A stretch of DNA of 35,650 nucleotides from an uncultured Verrucomicrobiota bacterium. GTDB lineage: Bacteria; Verrucomicrobiota; Verrucomicrobiia; Limisphaerales; UBA9464. Made by a program: the position numbers and the translations under genes. The notes under the pieces are model-generated. The model saw only the letters and a list, made by a program, of their open reading frames with translations. It ran no database searches and was not told the DNA's origin. Position 1 is the first letter of the stretch; each line of letters starts with the position of its first letter. Positions 1 through 6,664 of the stretch are shown here, in pieces. The stretch spans positions 1 to 35,650 of the forward strand of contig CAIJLV010000145.1 in the NCBI GenBank assembly GCA_903821635.1, given 5' to 3'.

Positions 1-242
1 AAAGCACGTTGTTAAGATAGCGAGCGTAGTAATCAGTAATCGAATTGGCTGTATTAGGAAATCGATTGCGATACCAGTCAGAATATTTATCGTCGAGCCA
101 TACATATTCTGGAGGATTGTATGGAGGGATTACAAGACTTTCACACGCTGCACAGCATCCATCGAGTCCGCGTCTATCAATTATGTTTACAGAACTGTTA
201 TTGCAGTATTTATACAGGTGTTGGTCTCCCCTCTCCTCAATT
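1..242 (-). other. AT-rich variable C-terminal tip of the RHS protein (partial)
   Basis: Directly after the conserved SRDPIEE motif the coding sequence changes from GC-rich codons to AT-rich ones (for example aat aac agt tct gta aac ata att gat aga). The frame stays open to the left edge. The encoded tail is rich in Tyr, Asn and Cys (it includes GCCAAC and a YSDWYRNRF segment) and is not repeat-like. RHS proteins typically carry a non-conserved, often horizontally exchanged toxin or effector here. About 80 residues are visible and I recognise no toxin family; the rest lies outside the window. Confidence 0.7.
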
Positions 243-3200
243 GGATCCCTTGAGAGCCACCTTCCCGTGGCCGGCTGATAAACCCGATACTCGTAATGGA
301 CGAGCGCGGTCGTGGGATCGCTGCGTTTGGTGGAGAAGCGCCACGGGTTGGCGGCGGCGATGGTATCTCCCGTCGCTCTTAGCGCTTCGCCAAAGGGCCC
401 GTATTCGTAGCGGGCGGAAAGGAGGCCGTCGGCGGCCTTGACCAGGCCGATGACGTTGCCGTTGCCGTCATAGGCGGTGAAGTGCGCCGTGGGGCTGGAC
501 ATCGGGGCCTGATAGACCGTCACGAGCCCGCCCACGCCGCCGGCGCCGGTGCGGGAGCCGCTCAGGTCGAGGCCCCAGACATAGCTGCGCTGGTGGGTCA
601 CGGTGCCGCCGCTGACGGAGAACTCCGCCACGCAGTCCCAGCCGTCGTAGAGGTAGCGGGTGACGCTTGTGGGCGTGGCCGACCAGTTCACGTCAATATC
701 GCTCCACGCATACTCGACCCGTTCCATCTGCCGGCCCAAACCGTCGTATTGGTAGGTGATCCGCCGGGCCACGCTGGTCGGGGAGAGCGGCAGGCCCGTG
801 CCGCCATCCACCAGCGAGCTGACCTCGATCAGGCGGTTCTCGGCGTCCCAGCCGTAGGCCCACTGGCCGTCGGCGGTCAGGTTGCCGTCGGCGTCGTGCG
901 TGTAGCTCTCGGTGGCCGGGGGCAGGAAGAGCTGCTTGGGACCCACGCTGGAACCGCCGCTGACCGCCACCGTAACGCTGTTCCACACCGGTCCCGTGCC
1001 GCCGATGCTGCCCAGCTCCTTGCGGAAGTATTCACCCTGCCGGGTGACCGAGGTGCTGTTGACCGTCACCGTGGCGGTGGCCTGCGCCGCGCCCTGCACT
1101 TCGAGGTAACGCAGGTTGGTGCGCGTGGTGTAGAGGTTCAGGTCGTTCACGCCGTAACCCTGGCTCCGCAGGTTCGCCCCGGTAGCATCGCCACCGGTCT
1201 TGGCGCTGCTGCGGTTGCCAATGTCGTCGAACCCATACTCGAACTGCTGCCCCGCCACCAGCGTCCCGTCGGCCCAGTAACGTTTGCCCGCCTTCACCTG
1301 CCCCAGGCCGTCGTAGTCATAGACCCAGTAGCTGGCGTCGGCACCGAGCCTCTGCTGCGTGCGCTGATTGGCCGCATTGTAAACGTAGGCCGAACCCAGC
1401 GTCGGCTGCGCGCTCCCGGAGGGCACCGCGGCGGTGGTGAGCAGGCGATTGAGGTAATCGAACGAACGCGTCGTCGTCAGCCGGGTGCTGCCGCCCTGCT
1501 TGTGCGTGACCGTGCCCACGAGGGACGAGTTGGCCGGGTAGGTGTAGCTTACGTCCGACGTGCCGTTGCCGAGCAGGTTCAGGCGCGAGGCGGTATCGTA
1601 ACCGTAGCGGTTGGTGAGCACGTAGGTGCTGCCGTTCTGCTTGGCCACGAGGTTGGTGCGGCGGAGGTATTGGTCGTAACCCAGCGTGAGGCTCATGTTC
1701 GCCAGCGGGCCGGCGGTATGGCTTTCCAGGGTCGGCAGGCCGCTGTCGTGCAGCGTGAGGGCAGTCGCCGTCAACTGGCTGCCGCCCCCATAGGTCCATT
1801 GCTCGACGCCCGTGCGACGGCCCCGGCGGTCGTAGGCGTAGCGCACCTCGGGCGTGATCCCGTCGTCGTAGCCCACCACCTTCAGGTCACCCGCCTTGTG
1901 CGTCGTGCCCGTGTCCTCGAAGTCGTAGTTGTAGGTCGTGGTGAGGTAACGCGCCCAGACGCGGGTCTTGAGCCGGCCCGCGTCGGTGTAGGTGTAACCC
2001 ACGCTGGAGGTGTCGGCGTAGGTCTTGGTTTCGAGGCGGCCCACGGAGCTGTAAGTCCAGGTTGTCACGGCCGTGCCGCTGTTGGCGGTGAAGTTGCGCC
2101 ACGTCTTCATGGTCTGCATCCGGCCCGCCGGATCGTAGGTGTATTCCACCGGATACGTGCGCGTGCCGTAAGTCTTCTTCAACTGGCCGTTCAGGAAAAA
2201 CTCGTTGGTCACGCTCGTGCCGTCCGGTTGGGTCACCTTCCACGCCCGGCCGGAGGTATTAAACCCGGTCGTGGTGACCTGCGCCCCGTCGCCGTTGCCG
2301 GGCTGCGGGGTGGTCACGCTCACCAGCGCGTCGCCGTAGGCGTAGCCGAAGGTGGTGATGCCATTGCGGGCATCGGCGGCGGTGGCCCGGCGGCCGTGGG
2401 TGTCGTAACCCAGCGTGGTCTTGCCGATCTGGCTGGCGCCGGAGTTGTAGCGGGTGGACGTGCTCAGCCGGCCGGAGACAAACACGTCGGTCACGTAGCT
2501 GCCGTCAGGCGCATAGCGGTTCACCGTCCGCGTGTAGGCGCCGCGGTTGAAGGCGGTGGTGGTGCGGTTGGTCAGGCCAAAGCTCACGTCGCGGGTTTCG
2601 AGACCGTCGGGTTTTTCCCAGCGTTCGCGGGTAACCAGCGAGGTGCCCGAACCGTCGGTCGGGTATTCGGCGACGACCGTGTAACGCCAGTCCACGCTGC
2701 TGACGTTGGTGTAATAACTCTTCGTGTAGGCGAGCCGGTCGGTGCTGGCGGTGGTCAAAGTGCCGCTGGCGTTCACGTCCAGACCGGACAATTCACGGTC
2801 GCCCAGCGCGTCGTAGGTGTGGCGGGTCGTGAGGCCGTCCTCATCGCGTTCCCAGGCCAGTTGGCCGGCCGTGTTGTAATACCAGTAACGGCTGTGGCCG
2901 GCGGCATCGTCCCGGCGGAAGGTGAACCCGCGCGAGTCGGTGTAGCTGTAGGAGTATTCGGCGGTGGGATCGCCGTTGGCGTCCAGCGGACGTTCCTCGC
3001 GGTATTCGCAGTAGAGGTATTCCGTGGCGTTGCCGTCCCGGTCGGCGTAGGTGCCCAGCGTGCGATACTGCATGCCGAGGGCGGCCGTGCCCGTGACCTG
3101 GTAGAGCGAACCGTCGCGGTGATAGGTTTCGATGCGGGTGCCGGCATCCGGATAGGTGATGGTGCGGACGCGCCGCTCATAGGCGTCGGTGCTCTCGGCG

Positions 3201-5086
3201 TAGGTGGTGACACCACCGAAGGTGTTCGTCTCGCGGTAAAGCGATCCGGTGAGGTCATAGAGTCCCTGCCACAGGATGTTTGTGGTCAGGTCGCTGCCGA
3301 TGCGGCGGCGTTCCAGCACCTGGCCGTCGAGGTCGAGCACGTTGGTGAAGGTGATGCCCAGCCGTCGAGTGGCGGTGGGGCGGAGGGCGGCGTCGTAGAA
3401 GTATTCGGTGAGCACGCCCTCGCGGTCATAGGTGGTGGTCAGGCCACAGCAGCCGAACGAACGTTCGGTGTAGGTGCCATCGAGATAAGTGACGCGGAGG
3501 GGCCGGTTGAACTCATCGGGCAGGCTGTGGGTTTCACTCGCGATGATCTGGTTGGTGGCCCCGGCGGCGAGGGCCTTTTGCACCCGGCTGGCCAGTTCGC
3601 CGTAGGCGCCGTAGGTCGTCGTCGTCAGCGTGCCGTTCAGGATGCGCGTGGCCCCGGTCGTGGTGCCGTCGGGCTGGCCGGTGGCGACGGTTTCGACCAC
3701 GGCATTGGTCGGCCCCGCGTAGCCGTAGAGCGTGATCGTGCCGTCGGGTTGGATGACCCGCTCGACCTTGCCGCTGTTGCCGCCCGAACTGTAAAGCAGC
3801 GTGCGTGTGACAAGGTTGCCGGCGGCGTTCCACGCCCCGTCGGCGCTCAGGCAGCGGATTTCGCGGTGTTCGTTGCTCAGGTAGCCGTGGACGGTGCGGC
3901 GCACTTCACTGCCTCCGATGTATTCGGTTTCGACCCGGACCGCGCCGGGGGCCAGGGTGCCCGAATCACCGGTCACCACGGGCGTGTAGCCGTAGTTGAC
4001 CCGCCGATAGCCGCCGGCGAGGTCAGGCCCGCCGGTTTCATGGCCACTGTAAAGATCGGTGAGCCGGCCCGAACCATCATATTCGCGATACTCCCAGGTG
4101 CCGTCCCAGCGGGTGACCATTTCCAAGGGGGCACCGCTGCGGGCGGCCACGGCGTTGGTCAGGTAGGTGTAGGTGTTGGTCCGGGCGCCCGAGCCGGCGC
4201 CGGTCACTTCCTCGACCATTCCCTCGCCCCACGGGAACTGGGCGTATTTGCGCAGCAGCACGCGGGCCTCGTTCGTGCTGCCGACCGGCCGCCAGACCTC
4301 CCGTTCGGTGCGCAGAAGGGCGGCGAGGCCATTGACCATGCCGTTTTCCGAGCCGGTCGAAACCAGCTTTTCAAAGACATCGCCAGGCGCTTCCACCTTC
4401 CAGCCGGGCTGGTTGCCCGCCACGGGATTCGTGGTGAAGGCGGCGTCAAACTGACGGATCGTGCCCGCCGAGTTGGTGGAGGTGAGGCGGACCGCCGCGA
4501 AGTTCGTGGTGCCGGCGTTGGGGTTTTCCACGGTCCAGACGGTGTGCGGTTGGGCGCCGCCGACCAGCGTGACCAGCGCGCCGTTGGTGGAGGCCACCTG
4601 GTTCAGGTAGTAGAACCGGATGCGGTATTTGTTGGTGCTGACGACTTCGAGGTAGATCAGCCCCTGCGGATCCAGCAACTGGGCCAGCACCCCGCCGCTG
4701 TAACGCACGTCGGTATGGGGTGAGGCCGTCCACCGCAGCCGGCTCGGGGCATAGAGGTCCCAGCCGGACTGGGTGGTGTCGAAACCCAGATACCCCATCG
4801 ATCCGCCGCCGTGATCATAACCCCGCTTCAGGCGCAAGCTGAGGGCACCACCTCCTCCAGCACCATCGCCGCCACCGCCGCCGGAGCTGCCGCCACCTCC
4901 ACCTCCACCGCCGCACGATTGGCACCCGCCCGCACCGGTTGTAGTGGTGCCGGTAGTGGTCGTGCCGCCGGTGCCCGTGGTGGTCGTGCCGCTGCCCGGC
5001 GCCTCATTGCCATCGGTCGGGGCGTCTTCGTCCGCGGCGGTCACGCCCACGTATTGGACGGAAACCGCCCCGGGGGAGCCGGGCAC
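1..5086 (-). CDS. Giant RHS/YD-repeat protein, 3' end beyond the window
   Basis: The minus strand is open from just after a TAG at 5114-5116 to the left edge, about 1700 codons without a stop. The product starts with a Thr/Gly/Cys-rich linker (about 5050-4830, including a long Gly tract), then a region resembling the start of RHS shells, then many YD repeats (YDALGDRE, YDTHGRR, YDPAGRM, YDRRGRR, YDGLGRQ, YDGNGNVIGLV). It ends with the RHS core signature (YEYGPFGEALRATGD, then GRWLSRDPIEE) near 420-235. RHS shells usually enclose and deliver a variable C-terminal effector. The start is uncertain: GTG 5086 is the first candidate after the TAG, and ATG 4798 is the first ATG. The frame is shared with the 349-residue ORF upstream, so this may really be one protein beginning at 6163. 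The long plus-strand ORF opposite is a shadow. Confidence 0.85.
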   Translation of the reverse strand, partial: MPGSPGAVSVQYVGVTAADEDAPTDGNEAPGSGTTTTGTGGTTTTGTTTTGAGGCQSCGGGGGGGGSSGGGGGDGAGGGGALSLRLKRGYDHGGGSMGYLGFDTTQSGWDLYAPSRLRWTASPHTDVRYSGGVLAQLLDPQGLIYLEVVSTNKYRIRFYYLNQVASTNGALVTLVGGAQPHTVWTVENPNAGTTNFAAVRLTSTNSAGTIRQFDAAFTTNPVAGNQPGWKVEAPGDVFEKLVSTGSENGMVNGLAALLRTEREVWRPVGSTNEARVLLRKYAQFPWGEGMVEEVTGAGSGARTNTYTYLTNAVAARSGAPLEMVTRWDGTWEYREYDGSGRLTDLYSGHETGGPDLAGGYRRVNYGYTPVVTGDSGTLAPGAVRVETEYIGGSEVRRTVHGYLSNEHREIRCLSADGAWNAAGNLVTRTLLYSSGGNSGKVERVIQPDGTITLYGYAGPTNAVVETVATGQPDGTTTGATRILNGTLTTTTYGAYGELASRVQKALAAGATNQIIASETHSLPDEFNRPLRVTYLDGTYTERSFGCCGLTTTYDREGVLTEYFYDAALRPTATRRLGITFTNVLDLDGQVLERRRIGSDLTTNILWQGLYDLTGSLYRETNTFGGVTTYAESTDAYERRVRTITYPDAGTRIETYHRDGSLYQVTGTAALGMQYRTLGTYADRDGNATEYLYCEYREERPLDANGDPTAEYSYSYTDSRGFTFRRDDAAGHSRYWYYNTAGQLAWERDEDGLTTRHTYDALGDRELSGLDVNASGTLTTASTDRLAYTKSYYTNVSSVDWRYTVVAEYPTDGSGTSLVTRERWEKPDGLETRDVSFGLTNRTTTAFNRGAYTRTVNRYAPDGSYVTDVFVSGRLSTSTRYNSGASQIGKTTLGYDTHGRRATAADARNGITTFGYAYGDALVSVTTPQPGNGDGAQVTTTGFNTSGRAWKVTQPDGTSVTNEFFLNGQLKKTYGTRTYPVEYTYDPAGRMQTMKTWRNFTANSGTAVTTWTYSSVGRLETKTYADTSSVGYTYTDAGRLKTRVWARYLTTTYNYDFEDTGTTHKAGDLKVVGYDDGITPEVRYAYDRRGRRTGVEQWTYGGGSQLTATALTLHDSGLPTLESHTAGPLANMSLTLGYDQYLRRTNLVAKQNGSTYVLTNRYGYDTASRLNLLGNGTSDVSYTYPANSSLVGTVTHKQGGSTRLTTTRSFDYLNRLLTTAAVPSGSAQPTLGSAYVYNAANQRTQQRLGADASYWVYDYDGLGQVKAGKRYWADGTLVAGQQFEYGFDDIGNRSSAKTGGDATGANLRSQGYGVNDLNLYTTRTNLRYLEVQGAAQATATVTVNSTSVTRQGEYFRKELGSIGGTGPVWNSVTVAVSGGSSVGPKQLFLPPATESYTHDADGNLTADGQWAYGWDAENRLIEVSSLVDGGTGLPLSPTSVARRITYQYDGLGRQMERVEYAWSDIDVNWSATPTSVTRYLYDGWDCVAEFSVSGGTVTHQRSYVWGLDLSGSRTGAGGVGGLVTVYQAPMSSPTAHFTAYDGNGNVIGLVKAADGLLSARYEYGPFGEALRATGDTIAAANPWRFSTKRSDPTTALVHYEYRVYQPATGRWLSRDPIEERGDQHLYKYCNNSSVNIIDRRGLDGCCAACESLVIPPYNPPEYVWLDDKYSDWYRNRFPNTANSITDYYARYLNNVL

Positions 5087-5113
5087 GTTCTCCGTCTTCT
5101 CCGGGGTGTAGGC

Positions 5114-5116
5114 CTA
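5114..5116 (-). other. In-frame amber codon between N-terminal ORF and RHS ORF
   Basis: Read on the minus strand, the TAG lies between ...GAGPLT and AYTPEKTENV... and is in the same frame as both. The downstream sequence has no start codon for nine codons (the first is GTG 5086) and reads like a continuation of the preceding beta-rich segment. It could be a nonsense mutation, a sequencing or assembly error, a readthrough site, or a true gene end followed by reinitiation. Confidence 0.6.
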
Positions 5117-6163
5117 GGTCAACGGCCCCGCCCCGGTGACGTTCTCCGATTCGAGGGAAACGGAGACCAGCTCCCCCTTGGGGCCGTGAGTGAGCTTGCG
5201 ATACCAGACCTTATATTCCTCGCCCTTCTCCCCGAGAACCTTGAACCGGTATTTCATCTTGGCGACCTCCGCGGTCCGCTTGAAGTCGGGCTGCCAGTAG
5301 TAGGCGGAGGCGGTGCCGGGCTGCCAGGTGCCCGAGAAGTCCGGCATGGCCGCCACGGCCAGGCTCTTGAGCTGGCCGGTGGTGAATTCGTTCTTCAGTT
5401 CCTCTTCCCAGTATTGTTCCCCGTCCACCCATTTGCGCTTGTTGAATTCGTCCGTGACCAGCGTGCCGGCCGGATTCCAGTTGAGGGCCACCACCTCGTT
5501 CGAGATGGCCGAGCCGGAGTTCACGGTTATGTTCGTCGGGCTGTAACTGGGGCCCGTGCAGGCGGGATAGTAGATGCTGTAGGCCGTAAAGTCGGTGTTG
5601 GTCGAACTGCCGATCCAGAAGAAGGAACTGCCCACTGGGGAGACGGTTGACGTTTCGGAGTAGGCCGTCGTCGCGTTGGTCGCGACGGTGATGCGGCCGG
5701 GGCAGTCGCAGCTGGGCCCGCCTTTGTCCTCGCCGGTCATCCAGGTGTTGGCCGAACTGCTATGGTTGCCCGTCCGCTCGGTCACCGGCGTGGAATTGCT
5801 CAGGGTGGTGATCGCCTTGTCCGTCCGGGTCAGCGTGTAGCTGCTCGTCGCGCTGTTGGTCTGGTAGCCGCCGAGGTTGGAGCCGCACACGATGTTGCCG
5901 CCGACCTGATTGCTGCTTGAGGAACCGGTGGTGATCGAATAGGTGCGGTGCAGTTCCAGGAACATCTTGATCTCGTTGGTATCGCCGGAGGTCTTGAATT
6001 CCTGGTAGAGGTGCTTGCTCTTGGTGACGGAAACGAACTGATGTTCGGCCTGGCATTCGGCACACGCCGCCTGCGCTCGGAAACGCGTCAGGTCCGAGGT
6101 CAGGTAGGCCAGGATGACCACCATGCCGAGGATTGGGTTCCGGAAAAAGGAGCGGGATTGCAT
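5114..6163 (-). CDS. Secreted N-terminal part of the RHS protein, or separate small surface protein
   Basis: This is a 349-residue protein from ATG 6163. The N-terminus (MQSRSFFRNPILGMVVILAY) looks like an uncleaved or signal-type membrane segment, followed by a CAEC motif near residue 35. The remainder is Ser/Thr/Tyr-rich and beta-like, with further cysteines (CGSN, CDCPG). It has the look of the N-terminal module of verrucomicrobial RHS proteins, not of an enzyme. It ends at a TAG in the same frame as the RHS shell, and the text across the stop reads smoothly. The most economical view is that it is the N-terminus of one RHS protein of more than 2050 residues, interrupted by an amber codon. 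It begins about 40 bp after the stop of the beta-helix gene, suggesting one transcript. I recognise no specific domain. Confidence 0.75.
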   Translation of the reverse strand: MQSRSFFRNPILGMVVILAYLTSDLTRFRAQAACAECQAEHQFVSVTKSKHLYQEFKTSGDTNEIKMFLELHRTYSITTGSSSSNQVGGNIVCGSNLGGYQTNSATSSYTLTRTDKAITTLSNSTPVTERTGNHSSSANTWMTGEDKGGPSCDCPGRITVATNATTAYSETSTVSPVGSSFFWIGSSTNTDFTAYSIYYPACTGPSYSPTNITVNSGSAISNEVVALNWNPAGTLVTDEFNKRKWVDGEQYWEEELKNEFTTGQLKSLAVAAMPDFSGTWQPGTASAYYWQPDFKRTAEVAKMKYRFKVLGEKGEEYKVWYRKLTHGPKGELVSVSLESENVTGAGPLT

Positions 6164-6202
6164 GGGAGTGAAAAGTTACGGGCTTGGGGAACTTGAAGGG
6201 GC

Positions 6203-6661
6203 TCAGCGCAGCAGGGTGAAGACGAAGAGGCCGCCGCTGCCGAGGGAGTTGCCGGAGTTGTAGCCGTTGTCCCAGTCGGTTTCGCCGCTGTCGGGCGTGC
6301 CGGAACCGTTACCATTGCGGTCTTCGAGGTAGTCGGGAATCCCGTCCGAATCGGCATCTAGCGGCAGGCCGTTGCTGTCCGTGGCGACGTAATGGAAGCC
6401 AACGTCCACCACCGATGAGCCTTCCTTGGTCTGCGCCGTGACGGTGGTGTGGTGGTAGAGGCCGGCATTCGCCGCGGTCCGGCTGCCCACATTGCTCAGG
6501 TTGGTCGGGCTCTGATACCACGGCCCGAGCTTGCTGCCCGCAAACGTGAATCCGCTCAGCGTGACGTTGGTCACCCCGCCAAACGAGGTCGCGCTTTCGT
6601 AGGCGTTATGACTCTTGGTGATGTTGCCCGTGCCGGTGCCGGTCTGCGAGTTCGTGGACAC
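6203..6661 (-). CDS. C-terminal segment of the beta-helix surface protein, downstream of an amber codon
   Basis: This is a 152-codon frame whose first codon (GTG 6661) directly follows the TAG at 6662-6664. The sequence holds the characteristic end of large verrucomicrobial secreted proteins: GLYHHTTVTAQTKEGSSVVD, a FHYVATD segment, then DADSDGIPDYLEDRNGNG and SGETDWDNG. That ending normally closes a much longer beta-helix protein, and it has no signal peptide of its own. It is therefore best read as the detached C-terminus of the upstream 6662-9268 gene. Translation, if any, would need amber readthrough or stop-start reinitiation at TAGGTG. It terminates with TGA at 6203-6205. Confidence 0.7.
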   Translation of the reverse strand: MSTNSQTGTGTGNITKSHNAYESATSFGGVTNVTLSGFTFAGSKLGPWYQSPTNLSNVGSRTAANAGLYHHTTVTAQTKEGSSVVDVGFHYVATDSNGLPLDADSDGIPDYLEDRNGNGSGTPDSGETDWDNGYNSGNSLGSGGLFVFTLLR

Positions 6662-6664
6662 CTA
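6662..6664 (-). other. In-frame amber codon within the beta-helix surface protein
   Basis: Minus-strand TAG between ...WTVKDNHF and VSTNSQTGTG..., in the same frame on both sides. Sequence before and after matches one continuous family architecture: beta-helix body, then the GLYHHTT/FHYVATD/DGIPDYLED ending. As at 5114, the stop lies in a CTAGG context. A GTG codon follows at once, so reinitiation is possible. Confidence 0.65.

Noticed and set aside
482..4723. 1413-codon plus-strand open frame
   Set aside because: It is the antisense of the RHS gene. The product is a compositionally odd Val/Gly/Ala/Arg/His chain with no domain, while the minus strand gives clear YD repeats.
4840..4925. Gly/Thr codon-rich tract as a possible minisatellite or CRISPR-like repeat
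   Set aside because: It is a low-complexity coding linker of the RHS protein with varied codons and no regular unit or spacers.
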